The notes under the pieces: model-generated
Seen by the model: the letters and a program-made list of their open reading frames with translations, nothing else
The model's database searches: none
What the model was told of the DNA's origin: nothing
In this document: piece by piece, positions 1-9,137 of the stretch
Numbering within the stretch: the first letter of the stretch is position 1
How the letters are laid out: every line of letters begins with the position of its first letter
Translations under genes and position numbers: made by a program
DNA from: Microbacteriaceae bacterium
GTDB lineage: Bacteria > Actinomycetota > Actinomycetes > Actinomycetales > Microbacteriaceae
Length of the DNA stretch: 64,000 bases
Direction of reading: 5' to 3'
Assembly: GCA_009780695.1 (NCBI GenBank)
Contig: WQZN01000004.1
Coordinates: 62,001-126,000, forward strand

Positions 1-244
1 GGCGCCAGCCGGCATCCGGCCCGCGACGCAGCAGCGCCTCGAGCAGCACGCCGAGCAGGAATGCGCCGACGAGGTTGACGAAGAAGGTCGGCAGCGGCAG
101 ACCGTCGGGCGACGGCAGGGCGAGGCTCAGCAGGTAGCGCGCGAGCGTGCCGATCGCGCCGCCGACGAAGACGAGCAGCACGGGCAGGGGGCGCAGGTGC
201 AGGGGCGGCAGCGGTGCGACATCGCCCCGCGAGGGCTCAGGCAT
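1..244 (-). CDS. crcB: Fluoride channel CrcB/FluC, N-terminal part (runs off the window)
   Basis: Reading the minus strand from ATG at 244 gives 81 codons before the window edge, so the C-terminal part is missing. The visible protein has a first membrane segment with GGAIGTLARYL and a second with TFFVNLVGAFLLGVL. These match the first two helices of the CrcB/Fluc family, including the conserved GGxxGxxxR and polar Asn positions. Family members are about 110-130 residue dual-topology membrane channels that expel fluoride. The start overlaps the last 8 bases of the upstream universal stress protein gene, so the two are probably translationally coupled. Actinobacteria often carry two adjacent crcB genes; whether a second one follows lies outside the window. 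Confidence 0.85.
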   Translation of the reverse strand, partial: MPEPSRGDVAPLPPLHLRPLPVLLVFVGGAIGTLARYLLSLALPSPDGLPLPTFFVNLVGAFLLGVLLEALLRRGPDAGWR

Positions 245-827
245 GGCCCTCGCCGAACAGGATGTCTTCGGGCGAGGGGATGTCCGTGGCATCCGCCGCC
301 CTGTGGCCCGGCTCGTGCTCGTCGCTCGCACCCGGCACGGGCACGCGGTCGTGCAACGGCACGACGAGCACGGGCACCGGCTGGCGACGCGCGAGCCGCG
401 ACGAGACGGGCCCCGAGATCAGCAGGCTGAGCGAGGCGCGCACGCCGGGGCGCCGCGTGCCGACGACGATCAGCCGGGCGTCGTGGTCGACGGCGAAGCG
501 CGCGATCGCGGTGGCGGGGTCGCCCGCGAGGGTGTGGAAGGCGAGCGACACGCCCGCCTCGGCGGCGCGCGCGACGACATGGGCGGTGAGGGGCGAGCCC
601 GCGACCTGGTCGACGCCCGCGGCCGAGTTCATCGCGTTCGACGCGACGGGCGCGGTGATCACGGTGCCGTCGGGCGCCTCGCCGATCGGCACGCGGCTCT
701 CGTCGACGTAGACGCACGCGAGGGGCTTGCCGAGGTCGCGCGCGATCGCGACGGCCTCGTCGAGGACCCGATCGGATGTCGAGACCGCGATCCCCACCAC
801 GACGGGACCCTGTCGAACCACGCTCAT
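237..827 (-). CDS. Universal stress protein (UspA family)
   Basis: About 196 residues with a single Usp fold. The N-terminus has the PVVVGIAVS beta strand, and the C-terminal half has the RLIVVGTRR and VPVLVVP strands typical of the family. The ATP-binding Usp subgroup carries G-2x-G-9x-G(S/T). Here the loop reads GTRRPGVRASLSLLISGPVS: the second glycine is displaced and the final GS is SGP, so ATP binding is doubtful. A hydrophilic tail of about 45 residues follows the domain. I chose ATG at 827 (MSVVRQGP) rather than the ATG at 848, because the family starts close to the first strand and AGGTG lies just upstream. It overlaps crcB at its 3' end. Role in stress is inferred from the family only. 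Confidence 0.8.
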   Translation of the reverse strand: MSVVRQGPVVVGIAVSTSDRVLDEAVAIARDLGKPLACVYVDESRVPIGEAPDGTVITAPVASNAMNSAAGVDQVAGSPLTAHVVARAAEAGVSLAFHTLAGDPATAIARFAVDHDARLIVVGTRRPGVRASLSLLISGPVSSRLARRQPVPVLVVPLHDRVPVPGASDEHEPGHRAADATDIPSPEDILFGEGHA

Positions 828-950
828 CACGCACCTGCCCTCGCGCACGGACCAGCACTCATCGGCCAGGAACCATCAGCCAGGCAGGCGGTTCGAGTCA
901 GCCGACTCCGGCGGGATCCATCGCCAATCGGATCCTAGCGAGCGGAACGC

Positions 951-1643
951 TCAGGCCGCCACGGCCTGCCCGAGCAGCAGCGTGCGCAGCTGGTCGACCG
1001 AGTGCACGACGGCCAATGCGCCCTTCGCCTCGGCCGGCGAGCCGTAGCCCCACTCGACCAGGATCGTCGGCACGTCGTTCGCGGCGCCGCCCTCGACGTC
1101 GTAGAACCGGTCGCCGATCAGGACGGGGCGCGAGACATCCACCCCCCGCTCCGCGAGGTTGTCGAGGGCGTACCTCACGACGTCGGCCTTGTCGACGCGC
1201 TTCTCGTCGTCGCTCGCCGCGCCGAGGAAGGTGAAGTACTGGGTGAGCTTGAAGTGGTCGAGCACGCGCGTCGCGCGCGAGATCGGCTTGCTCGTCGCCA
1301 GGGCGAGGGGGATGCCGTCGGCCTGCAGCGTGTGCAGCAGCCCGACGATGCCGGGGAACACGGCGTTGTCGATGATGTCGGACTCGTTCGCGAACTCGCG
1401 GTAGATCTCGAGCGCGCGCTCGGCCTCGGCCTCGGTGAAGTCCTCGCGCTCGCGCAGGGTGACGATGAGCGGCGGCCCGACGTAGGCGAGCAGCTCTTCC
1501 TCGGAGTGCACCGGGCGGCCGATGGCCTCGAAGGTGCGGCGCAGCGAGGCGGTGATGCCGGGTGCCGAGTCGGTCAGCGTGCCGTCGAGGTCGAAGAGGA
1601 CGCAGCTCCAGCTGCGGACGACCTCGGATTCAGTGAGTGACAT
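951..1643 (-). CDS. HAD-superfamily phosphatase, phosphoglycolate phosphatase-like
   Basis: 230 residues. Motif I is FDLDGTLTDS (nucleophile and acid/base Asp), motif II is ATSKP, and motif III is the K of KADVVRY followed by IGDRFYDVEG, which supplies the acidic pair. A helical cap lies between motifs I and II, as in subfamily IA enzymes of the Gph/PGMB type. Substrate cannot be told from sequence; small phosphorylated metabolites such as 2-phosphoglycolate are usual. A -10-like TAGACT lies 9 bases before the ATG on the minus strand, so the transcript probably has a very short leader. The gene stands alone, 55 bases from the stop of the secreted GH25 gene upstream. Confidence 0.85.
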   Translation of the reverse strand: MSLTESEVVRSWSCVLFDLDGTLTDSAPGITASLRRTFEAIGRPVHSEEELLAYVGPPLIVTLREREDFTEAEAERALEIYREFANESDIIDNAVFPGIVGLLHTLQADGIPLALATSKPISRATRVLDHFKLTQYFTFLGAASDDEKRVDKADVVRYALDNLAERGVDVSRPVLIGDRFYDVEGGAANDVPTILVEWGYGSPAEAKGALAVVHSVDQLRTLLLGQAVAA

Positions 1644-1698
1644 AGCGGTTCGAGTCTACGCGCGGGCGGATCCGAGCTCCCTGGTGAAGGCCGCGGGC

Positions 1699-3594
1699 TC
1701 AGGGCGTGACGTATTTCTTCAGCGCGGACTGAACGGCTGCCGAGACTGACGCTGAGCCACCGATCACGACGATCGACTTCGGCTTGAGCGCCGCGAGCGC
1801 ACCGGCCGTGGCGGGCGGGATGCTGCCGGGCTCGGTGAGCAGGACGGGTGCACCGCCGTCGAGCGCCGAGAGCGGGGCCCCGGTCAGGGCGTCCGGGAAG
1901 TTCGTGCCGGAGACGACATAGGCGACCGGCACCCCGGAGCCGAACAGGCGGGTCGCGATCTGCTGGCTCGTGCCCCAGCGGTCGCTGCCCGCGAGCCGGG
2001 TGACGGCGGCGGCCGTGCGGCCGGCCGTGTAGTGCGCGAGCGCCGCCTGCACGCCGCTGCTGACGACGGCGGTGCCGCCGAAGATCGTGATCTTCTTGGG
2101 CCGCAGCCTTGTCAGCGCCGCCGCGACGGACGAGGGCACGGTGGTGCCGTTCACGAGCAGCACGGGGCCGGCCGTCGCGGGTGAGGCCGCCGCGGCCGAG
2201 CCGGACAGGGCGTCCGGCCACGACGTGCCCACCGCGACATAGGCGTTCGCGACACCCGGCGCGAAGGACTGCGTCGCGATGGCCGCACTCGTGGCATACC
2301 GGTCGGAGCCCGATATGCGCTTCACCGCAGAGGTCGAGCCGGAGATCGAATAGCCGGCGAGCTTCTTCTGCACGGCCGCGCTGACGGCATTCGGTCCGCC
2401 GAGGATCACGATCTCCTGCGGGCGCATCGACCACAGCTGCTGCTCGACGACGGGCGGGATCGCCGTGGGCGAGACGAGCATGATGGGCGCCTTCAGCGCG
2501 CCCGCGGCCGCCCCGCCCGACAGCGCGTCGAAGGGCGTCTGGCCGCTCGCGATGAAGACGGTCTGAACGGGTTTCGCCGAGGCCGAGGATGTCGTGCCCG
2601 TCGCCGTTCCGGTCGTCGCCGTGCTCGCGGCGGCCGCCGCGGAGACGAACTCCTGCGCGGTCTGCGTGCTCGTCGCCCACCGGTCGGTGCCGGCGATGCG
2701 CGGGTAGGTCGCGTACGCCGAGGCCAGCACGGCGGGGTCGGTGCCGTGGAAGACGTCCGCGTCGCCGCCGCCCGAGAACGGCGGTGCGCCCCACTGCCAG
2801 AACGTCCAGGTCTTCCACGTGCCGGGCATGCGCGGTTCGGTGGCGACGGTCGGCGTCGGGTCCGCGATCCACAGCGGGTACTTCGCCGCGAGGGAGGTGT
2901 TGGCGCCCGTGCAGTTGTTCCACCACTTCTGATACGTGTAGATCAGCGGGGTGCGGCCCGTCAGGGCCTTCAGTGTGGACATGAACGAGCCGATCCAGCT
3001 CACCATCGCGGCCTGCGTCATCCCCGCGCAGTTCGAGTTCTCGATGTCGAGCACGGGCGGCAGCGTGCCGGGCGTCACCGCCGACATCGCCGCGCCGTGC
3101 GCGTAGAAGTACTCGGCCTGCGCGGCTCCCGACGACTGCGCGGGCTGGGCGAAGTGGTAGGTGCCGCGCAGCAGACCGGCCTTGCCGGCATCCACCCACT
3201 GCCCGTTGAAGTACGGGTTGATGAAGTTGTCGCTCTCGGTCGACTTGATGAAGACGAACTTGTAGCCCGCCGCGACGGCGCCCGCCCAGTCGGTCGAGGT
3301 CTGCCAGCCGCTCACATCGAAGCCGAGCACGTTGTCGCCGACGTCGGGTGTCGTCTGCGCGGCCGTGACGCCGATGCCGTTCTGCTGCGCGAGCGCGAAT
3401 GCGCTCTGCCGCCCCATTGCGTGGTCGCCGCACGCATCCTGGACGGCGGCGGACGGCGTGCTCGACGAGCTGTTCGGGGCGCAGGACGTCGCGGCATCCG
3501 CCCCCTGCGGCGAGGCCGCCACGATGCCGGCGGTGAGCACGGCGGCAGCGGCGAGGGTGGCGATGACGGTCAGCGGTCGGGTTCTGAGGCGCAC
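1699..3594 (-). CDS. Secreted GH25-type muramidase with three C-terminal CWB2 repeats
   Basis: 631 residues from the GTG at 3594, which has AAGGGA 6 bases upstream; a longer reading to 3642 lacks such a site. Residues 1-35 form a signal peptide ending near ADA. A GH25 lysozyme fold spans about residues 88-285: GFDVSGWQ (Asp93) and VLDIENS (Asp183, Glu185) carry the expected acidic residues, and YPLWIAD and WTFWQWG are family landmarks. From about residue 298 there are three cell wall-binding repeats of the CWB2 type, each opening with R-(I/L)-(A/S)-G-(T/S)-DR-(W/Y). CWB2 modules hold proteins to the cell surface through secondary wall polymers. The product is probably a surface-held peptidoglycan hydrolase. 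A paralogue lies directly upstream. Confidence 0.88.
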   Translation of the reverse strand: MRLRTRPLTVIATLAAAAVLTAGIVAASPQGADAATSCAPNSSSSTPSAAVQDACGDHAMGRQSAFALAQQNGIGVTAAQTTPDVGDNVLGFDVSGWQTSTDWAGAVAAGYKFVFIKSTESDNFINPYFNGQWVDAGKAGLLRGTYHFAQPAQSSGAAQAEYFYAHGAAMSAVTPGTLPPVLDIENSNCAGMTQAAMVSWIGSFMSTLKALTGRTPLIYTYQKWWNNCTGANTSLAAKYPLWIADPTPTVATEPRMPGTWKTWTFWQWGAPPFSGGGDADVFHGTDPAVLASAYATYPRIAGTDRWATSTQTAQEFVSAAAAASTATTGTATGTTSSASAKPVQTVFIASGQTPFDALSGGAAAGALKAPIMLVSPTAIPPVVEQQLWSMRPQEIVILGGPNAVSAAVQKKLAGYSISGSTSAVKRISGSDRYATSAAIATQSFAPGVANAYVAVGTSWPDALSGSAAAASPATAGPVLLVNGTTVPSSVAAALTRLRPKKITIFGGTAVVSSGVQAALAHYTAGRTAAAVTRLAGSDRWGTSQQIATRLFGSGVPVAYVVSGTNFPDALTGAPLSALDGGAPVLLTEPGSIPPATAGALAALKPKSIVVIGGSASVSAAVQSALKKYVTP

Positions 3595-3644
3595 GCGTCG
3601 TCCCTTCGTGAGGCGCGGTCGGTCAGGCGACCGTAACCCCACGA

Positions 3645-3660
3645 CCCCCCGAACGGGGGG
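3645..3660. terminator. GC-only hairpin between the two GH25 genes
   Basis: Six C, the loop GAAC and six G form a perfect 6-bp stem between the stop of the upstream GH25 gene (3691) and the start of the next one (3594). There is no T tract, so termination is inferred from position only. It could also lie in the 5' leader of the downstream gene. Confidence 0.4.
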
Positions 3661-3690
3661 AGGGCGAGCGGGATGTCGCCCCCTCCGGCG

Positions 3691-5370
3691 CTAGTGGACG
3701 AGCGCCGAAAGCGTGGACTGCACCGAGGCCGATACGGCCGCCTTGCCGCCCATGATCGCGAGCTTCGAGGGCTTGAGCGCCGAGATCTCGCTCTTCACCG
3801 AGCTCGGCGTCGCGCTCGTCGGCGGCACGAGCAGCAGCGGCGAGGAGCTGAGGGCTGCGACCGGCGCGCCGACGAGCGCGTCGGGGAATGCGGCGCCCGA
3901 GGCGGCGAAGACCTCGCCGGAGGCGCCGCTCTCGGCGGCGAGCCGCTTCGCGATGGCGACGCTCGTGCCCCAGCGGTCGCTGCCCGCGAGACGGGTCACG
4001 GCGCTCGCCGATCCGCTCGCGGTGTAGGCCTTCAGCGCGCTCTGCACCGCCGACGACACCACGGCGGTGCCGCCGAGCACGTAGATGTGCTGCGGGCGCA
4101 GGCTCCACAGCGCCTTCGCGACCGAGCTCGGGATCGAGCCCTGGTTGACGAGCAGCACGGGGCCCGAGCCCTTGGCGGACGCGGCGAGGGCCGAGCCCGA
4201 GAGCGCGTCCGGCCAGCCGGTTCCGAGCGCGATGTACGCGTTGGCGACGCCCTTGCTGAAGTTGCCGGTCGCGAGCGCCGCGCTGGTCGCGCTGCGGTCG
4301 GCGCCCGCCACGCGGGTCACCGAGGCGGAGTACGGCTTGAGGGCGGTCTGGATGCCGCTCGAGACCGCCGTGGTGCCCCCGACCACGACGATGTGCTTCG
4401 GCTTCAGGTAGCTGAGGGCCTGCTTCACGCTCGACGGCAGGCTGCCCGAGGGCGGGACGAGCAGGACGGGGCCGCCGTGCTTACCGGCCGCCGCACCGGC
4501 AGCGAGCGCGTCGGGGTAGTTCGCGCCGCTCGCGGCGAACACGGTGTCGACGCCGGGGGCGAAGGAGAGCGCGGCGGCCAGTCCGGTGCTCCACCGGTCG
4601 GTGCCCGAGAAGCGCGGGTTGCTGAATGCCTTGAGCGCAGCGAGCGAGCCGTGGAACTCGTCATAGTCGAAGCCGCTCTGGTTCAGGGCGAACTGGCGGA
4701 ACTTCCACGTCGTGGCGCCGCCGAAGCCGGGGCTGCCGAACGTGCCCGTCGCGGTGTCGACGGCCCACAGTGGGTACTTGCTCAGCGAGAGCGGGTTCCC
4801 GACGCACTGGGTCCAATAGGACTTGGTCGTGTAGATGACCGGAGTGACGCCGCTCAGGGACTTGAAGGTCGTGATGAAGCTCGTGACCCAGTTCTGCTGC
4901 TCGGCCACCGTGAGGTTCCAGCACGAGCCGGCGGCCGTGGTCGCGCCGGACTGCTCTTCGAGATCGAGCACCGGGGGCAGCGAATACGGGTTCGCCGTGC
5001 TGAGCGCACCGCCGTTGGCGTAGAAGAACGCCGCCTGCGTCGCCCCGTTCGAGGCGGTCTTGTTCGGGGTGCCGAAGGCGTAGGCGCCGCGCGCGAGGCC
5101 CGCCTGCGTCGCGCCGGCCCAGTTGGCGTAGAAGCTCGAGTTGAGCTTCATGCCCTGGTTCATCGCCTCGATGTAGGCGAACTGGGTTCCGGTGGGGGCG
5201 GTCGACCAGTCGACCGTCGAGCTCACATCGACGCCACCGACGGTTCCGCTGTCCGGAAGCGTCAGAGAGGCGGCGTTCGCCGCGGGGGCCATGGCCAGTG
5301 CGCCGGCCACGGCGAGACCTGCGGACAGGATGACGGAGACGGCGGCGTGACGGCGGCGCTGCTTCAGCAC
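3691..5370 (-). CDS. Secreted GH25-like protein with three CWB2 repeats (paralogue)
   Basis: 559 residues starting with GTG at 5370; GGAAGG lies 6 bases before it. A signal peptide covers residues 1-33 (cut near ANA). The GH25-like domain covers about residues 40-245 with GVDVSS (Asp48) and VLDLEEQ (Asp136, Glu138). Both acidic landmarks are kept, but the surrounding sequence differs strongly from the neighbour. Three CWB2 repeats fill residues 252-559. The two genes have the same domain order and probably arose by an old tandem duplication. Being on the same strand 96 bases apart, they may be co-transcribed. Catalytic activity on wall glycan is inferred; this copy lacks the tyrosine/tryptophan-rich loops of the other, so its substrate may differ. 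Confidence 0.82.
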   Translation of the reverse strand: MLKQRRRHAAVSVILSAGLAVAGALAMAPAANAASLTLPDSGTVGGVDVSSTVDWSTAPTGTQFAYIEAMNQGMKLNSSFYANWAGATQAGLARGAYAFGTPNKTASNGATQAAFFYANGGALSTANPYSLPPVLDLEEQSGATTAAGSCWNLTVAEQQNWVTSFITTFKSLSGVTPVIYTTKSYWTQCVGNPLSLSKYPLWAVDTATGTFGSPGFGGATTWKFRQFALNQSGFDYDEFHGSLAALKAFSNPRFSGTDRWSTGLAAALSFAPGVDTVFAASGANYPDALAAGAAAGKHGGPVLLVPPSGSLPSSVKQALSYLKPKHIVVVGGTTAVSSGIQTALKPYSASVTRVAGADRSATSAALATGNFSKGVANAYIALGTGWPDALSGSALAASAKGSGPVLLVNQGSIPSSVAKALWSLRPQHIYVLGGTAVVSSAVQSALKAYTASGSASAVTRLAGSDRWGTSVAIAKRLAAESGASGEVFAASGAAFPDALVGAPVAALSSSPLLLVPPTSATPSSVKSEISALKPSKLAIMGGKAAVSASVQSTLSALVH

Positions 5371-5493
5371 GAGGAACCTTCCGGTCGGGTCGCCGAAAGC
5401 ACACAGCGACCGATCCAGGCTAGATCACCCCCGCTGAGGGGTCTATGGCACCAAAGGCACATTCGCCACGGCGGGATGCCGCGCGCGACGGTC

Positions 5494-6189
5494 TCAGAAC
5501 AGCGTCGGAACGCCCGAGTCGACGCCCTTCATGGCCTCGTAGTCGAGCACGAGACAGCGGATGCCGCGGTCCTCGGCGAGGGTGCGGGCCTGGGGCTTGA
5601 TCTCCTGCGCGGCGAAGACGCCCTGCACGGGGGCGAGCAGCGGGTCGCGGTTCATGAGCTCGAGATAGCGCGTGAGCTGTTCGACGCCGTCGATGTCGCC
5701 GCGGCGCTTGAGCTCGACCGCGACGGACCTGCCCGCGGCATCCCGCGCCAAGATGTCGACCGGCCCGATCGCCGTCATGTACTCGCGACGCACGAGCGTG
5801 TGACCGTCGCCCAGCAGCTCGATCTGCTCGGCGAGCAGCTTCTGCAGGTGCGCCTCGACGCCGTCCTTCACGAGGCCCGGGTCGATGCCGAGCTCGTGCG
5901 CGCTGTCGTGCTGCACCTCGTGGATCGAGACGATGAGCTTGTCGTCGGTCTTGGTGGCGCTCACCGTCCACACCTGCGTGACGCCGGCGGCGGCCTGCTC
6001 GTCGCTCGGCTCGCCGAAGCTCAGGGTGCACGGCGGGGACATCCAGTTCAGCGGCTTGTACGAGCCGCCGTCGGAGTGCACGAGCAGTGAGCCGTCGGCC
6101 TTGACCATGAGCAGCCGGGTCGCGAGGGGCAGGTGCGCCGAGAGCCGACCGGCGTATTCGACCGAGCACTTCGCAATTACCAGACGCAC
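5494..6189 (-). CDS. nucS: Endonuclease NucS (mismatch-specific)
   Basis: 231 residues, the usual NucS length. The N-terminal half ([24 protein letters not shown]) is the DNA-binding and dimer domain. The C-terminal half is a RecB-like nuclease with PVDILARD followed by [16 protein letters not shown], giving the D-ExK catalytic set and the downstream QLTRYLE helix. In actinobacteria, which lack MutS/MutL, NucS cuts mismatched DNA and provides the alternative mismatch repair. The GTG at 6189 gives the family's usual N-terminus; a -10 box TACCCT sits 6 bases before it, pointing to a leaderless mRNA. It is transcribed alone. Confidence 0.93.
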   Translation of the reverse strand: MRLVIAKCSVEYAGRLSAHLPLATRLLMVKADGSLLVHSDGGSYKPLNWMSPPCTLSFGEPSDEQAAAGVTQVWTVSATKTDDKLIVSIHEVQHDSAHELGIDPGLVKDGVEAHLQKLLAEQIELLGDGHTLVRREYMTAIGPVDILARDAAGRSVAVELKRRGDIDGVEQLTRYLELMNRDPLLAPVQGVFAAQEIKPQARTLAEDRGIRCLVLDYEAMKGVDSGVPTLF

Positions 6190-6343
6190 CCCTCAAGGGT
6201 ACGGGGCGGGCGGGGTCGTCGGCGTCGCGACGGCGCGGCCCGGACGGGGGATGCCGCCGGGGCCGGTGCATCGTGCAAGATGACGACGACTCGGAACACT
6301 GTGAACGCCCCGCGCGGCTCAGGAACACCAGCGACGGGGCAGC

Positions 6344-7603
6344 ATGCGATCCATCCACGAACTCGGCACCCGCGGGGCCGCGCGCGCTCGCCGCAGGGCG
6401 CTCCGGCTCGCCGTCGCGCTCGCGGTCACGGCGGCGCTCGCCGGCTGTGCATCCTCCGGCGCGCAGGTCTCCGCGGCCATGCCCGGCGGCCTCGCGGCGA
6501 CGGCGACGGGTTCCCCGACGCCGAGGCCGACCCCTTCCGCGAGCCCGGCGGCGGCCCCGGCCACGACGCCCGCCGCGGGGCCGACGCCGACGAGCACCCC
6601 GGCCCCGACCTCCGTCGCACCCGCGCACACCCCGGCGCCGAACGCCGGACCCGTCTCGATCGGCTGGGTCGGCGACACCTCGTTCGGCAAGCCGGGCAGC
6701 CACCCCACGACCCCCGGGCAGATCTTCGCGACCGTGCCGGCCCCCGCGCTGCACGCCGATGTCATGCTCGCGAACCTCGAGACGGCGCTCGGCGACGACA
6801 TCCCGATGACGAAGTGCGCGACGGGTCAGCAGAACTGCTACGCCTTCGAGGCGCCGACCTCGGCGGCCGCCGCGCTGAAGGCCGCCGGTTTCGCGGGCGT
6901 CAACGTCGCGAACAACCACACGATGGATGCCGGTTCCGCCGGCGTCACGGCCACCGACGCCGCCCTCACCGCGGCGGGGCTGGTCTACGCCGGCCGCCCC
7001 GGACAGATCACCTACTTCCAGCGCGGGGGTGCGACCATCGCGCTGCTCGGCTTCGCGCCTTACTACTTCGACGACGACGCGCTCGACCTCGCGGCCGCGC
7101 AGGCGCAGGTGCGCGAGGCATCCGCCCACGCCGACATCGTCATCGTCATGGACCACCTCGGCGGCGAGGGCGACGGCATGCAGCACGTGCGCCCCGGCGA
7201 GGAGACCTATCTCGGCGAGGACCGCGGCGACCCGATCGCGTTCTCGCACGCCGTAATCGACGCGGGGGCCGACCTCGTCATCGGTTCGGGCCCGCACGTG
7301 CTGCGCGGCATGGAGTGGTACCGCGGCCGGCTGATCGCCTACAGCCTCGGCAACTTCGCCAACTTCCACAACCTGACGATCACGCCGACGTCGTCGGTCA
7401 CGGCGGCGCTGCACGTCACGCTGCGGCCCGACGGCAGCTTCGTGTCGGGGGATGTCGTGCCGCTGCGCCTCGTGACTCCGGGCTCGCCGCAGCCGGACCC
7501 GTCGGGCGCCGCGGTCGACGTCATCCGCTCGCTCTCGCAGTCGGACTTCGGGCCTGCGGCCGTGACGCTGTCGGCGACGGGCGCGGTCGCCCCGCCGCAG
7601 TAA
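6344..7603 (+). CDS. CapA-family lipoprotein (PgsA-like metallophosphoesterase fold)
   Basis: 419 residues. The N-terminus has an arginine-rich start, a hydrophobic stretch and the lipobox LAGC (Cys35), so it should be a membrane-anchored lipoprotein. A Thr/Pro/Ala-rich linker follows to about residue 98. The rest is a CapA domain with its metal-site landmarks: GWVGDTSFG, LANLETAL, VANNHTMDAG, IVIVMDHLGGE, VIGSGPHVLRG and YSLGNFANF. CapA/PgsA proteins take part in making poly-gamma-glutamate capsule, but many actinobacterial homologues stand alone without capB or capC, as here, and their substrate is unknown. The start has GGGGCAGC just before it. It diverges from nucS with 154 bases between. 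Confidence 0.85.
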   Translation: MRSIHELGTRGAARARRRALRLAVALAVTAALAGCASSGAQVSAAMPGGLAATATGSPTPRPTPSASPAAAPATTPAAGPTPTSTPAPTSVAPAHTPAPNAGPVSIGWVGDTSFGKPGSHPTTPGQIFATVPAPALHADVMLANLETALGDDIPMTKCATGQQNCYAFEAPTSAAAALKAAGFAGVNVANNHTMDAGSAGVTATDAALTAAGLVYAGRPGQITYFQRGGATIALLGFAPYYFDDDALDLAAAQAQVREASAHADIVIVMDHLGGEGDGMQHVRPGEETYLGEDRGDPIAFSHAVIDAGADLVIGSGPHVLRGMEWYRGRLIAYSLGNFANFHNLTITPTSSVTAALHVTLRPDGSFVSGDVVPLRLVTPGSPQPDPSGAAVDVIRSLSQSDFGPAAVTLSATGAVAPPQ

Positions 7604-7703
7604 GCGCGGCGGTCGCGGAGTCGCCGGGTCCCTCCGCCGGGCGTCAGAAAGCGTCGGAACTCAGCGGGCATTCCGGCATTAACAGACGCCGCGGGGTGGG
7701 CGC

Positions 7704-8990
7704 CTACGCCGCCTCGCTCGCGTTCGGCTCGCCGAGGTCGGGGTGCACGGCCGCGACGCCGTGCACCCGGTGCCGCACCGCGGGCGCCGCGATCAGCGAC
7801 GCGACGCACAGCGCGAGCACGACGAACAGGGCGTGCAGGATTCCGACGTGGTCGGCCAGGAACCCGATGAACGGCGGGCCGGCCAGGAACGCGAGATAGC
7901 CGATCAGCGCGACGGCGGCGACGCGCGTCGTGGCGTTCTTCTCGTCATCGGCCGCGGCCGACATGCCGAGCGGGAAGCCGAGCGACGCGCCGAGGCCCCA
8001 CAGCACGGCGCCCGTGACGAACACGACCGGGTTGCCGCCGAGGATGAACATCAGCAGGCCGACGACGGCGAGGCCCGCCGTCGAGCGGATCGCCGTGACG
8101 CGCCCGAAGCGGTCGACGAACGGGCCGCCGGCCATGCGCCCCAGCGTCATCGCGACGAGGAACGCGTCGAGCACGAGTGCGCCCTGCGCGCTCGAGGCGC
8201 CGTGCTCGTCGACCGAGGCGAGCGTGATCCAGTCGTTGGCCGAGCCCTCGGCGAACGCCATGCCGAGCATGACGACGCCGATGAGCACGAGGGACAGGTC
8301 GCGCCAGACCGTGATGCGTTCCACGGTCGCGCGGCCGATGCGCTGCCGCAGCGTGCCCGTGGGGGCGGGGGATGCCTCGGCCGAGGCATCCTCGACCCGC
8401 GCCGGCACGAAGCGCACGGCCACCGCGACGGCCACCGCGATGAGCACGCCCATCACGGTCAGATGCAGCCAGGTCGGCACGTTGAGCGCCGCGGCCCCCG
8501 CACCGACGAGTGCGCCGAGCACGGTGCCGAGCGAGAAGCACGCGTGCATGAAGGGCATGAGCGTGCGGCCGATGCGGCGCTCGGCGGCGGCGCCCGAGAC
8601 GTTCATCATGACGTCGACGGCGCCGTTGCCGAGGCCCAGCATCGCGAGGCCGACGACCGTGACCGCGATGTTCGCGATGAGGGTGGCGCCGATGCCCGCG
8701 AGCAGCAGCCCCACGCCGCCGACGATGAGCGCGGCCGCCATGCCGTTCCTGCTGCCGAGGGCCTGCGCGGCCGGCGGCGCGACGACGAGGCCGAGGATCG
8801 CACCGAACGAGATGCAGATGATGAGCAGGCCGATCTGGCCCGGGTCGATCTTCAGGGCGTCTCGCACGGCGGGCAGCCGCGCCGCGAACGACGAGAGCAG
8901 CAGCCCGCTCAGCGCGAAGATCACGAAGATGGCGTTGCGCCAGCGCGCGAGCTCGCGGGGGACGGGGATGCGGGCGGTGGCGGTGCTCAT
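7704..8990 (-). CDS. MFS transporter (YbjJ-like)
   Basis: 428 residues with about 12 hydrophobic segments and a charged loop in the middle (about residues 205-235, rich in Ala/Glu/Pro). After the second helix comes the FGAILGLVVAPP stretch, in the place of the MFS motif A loop. The GNGAVDVMMNVSGAAAERR region and the SANDWITL segment resemble YbjJ-type major facilitator proteins. Substrate unknown; sugars or efflux are common guesses for this group. It is divergent from a LacI-type regulator, with a perfect 16-bp palindrome between them, so expression is probably controlled by that regulator. Start ATG 8990 is chosen; a GTG at 9002 in the same frame is possible, and neither has a clear Shine-Dalgarno sequence. 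Confidence 0.82.
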   Translation of the reverse strand: MSTATARIPVPRELARWRNAIFVIFALSGLLLSSFAARLPAVRDALKIDPGQIGLLIICISFGAILGLVVAPPAAQALGSRNGMAAALIVGGVGLLLAGIGATLIANIAVTVVGLAMLGLGNGAVDVMMNVSGAAAERRIGRTLMPFMHACFSLGTVLGALVGAGAAALNVPTWLHLTVMGVLIAVAVAVAVRFVPARVEDASAEASPAPTGTLRQRIGRATVERITVWRDLSLVLIGVVMLGMAFAEGSANDWITLASVDEHGASSAQGALVLDAFLVAMTLGRMAGGPFVDRFGRVTAIRSTAGLAVVGLLMFILGGNPVVFVTGAVLWGLGASLGFPLGMSAAADDEKNATTRVAAVALIGYLAFLAGPPFIGFLADHVGILHALFVVLALCVASLIAAPAVRHRVHGVAAVHPDLGEPNASEAA

Positions 8991-9057
8991 GGATCGGCTC
9001 ACGTAGATCGGTCGGCGCGGACGGTGCGATTTGCGGATTCTTGCTGGGAAAACGTCA

Positions 9058-9073
9058 ATCGAATCGATTCGAT
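9058..9073. promoter_or_regulatory. LacI-type operator between MFS and lacI-family genes
   Basis: ATCGAATCGATTCGAT is a perfect 16-bp palindrome with the central CG typical of LacI-family operators. It lies 68 bases before the MFS start and 64 before the LacI start, suited to control both divergent genes. The inner TCGAATCG(A/T)TTCGA core recurs at 24425 and 61815. Confidence 0.75.
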
Positions 9074-9137
9074 GACAGTGTCCGCCTAAGCTAGCGGAAA
9101 CCCTCCGCGAAGGGAAGTCGCCCGAGAAGGAGCTCAC

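Noticed and set aside
3673-6090. Plus-strand open frame of 805 codons opposite the GH25 and nucS genes
   Set aside because: Composition is dominated by Arg, Gly and Ala, and it runs through two clear genes on the other strand. The same holds for other long frames opposite known genes, for example at 5420-7414.
6344-7603. Capsule (poly-gamma-glutamate) locus
   Set aside because: Only a CapA-like protein is present; no capB or capC ligase genes are nearby.
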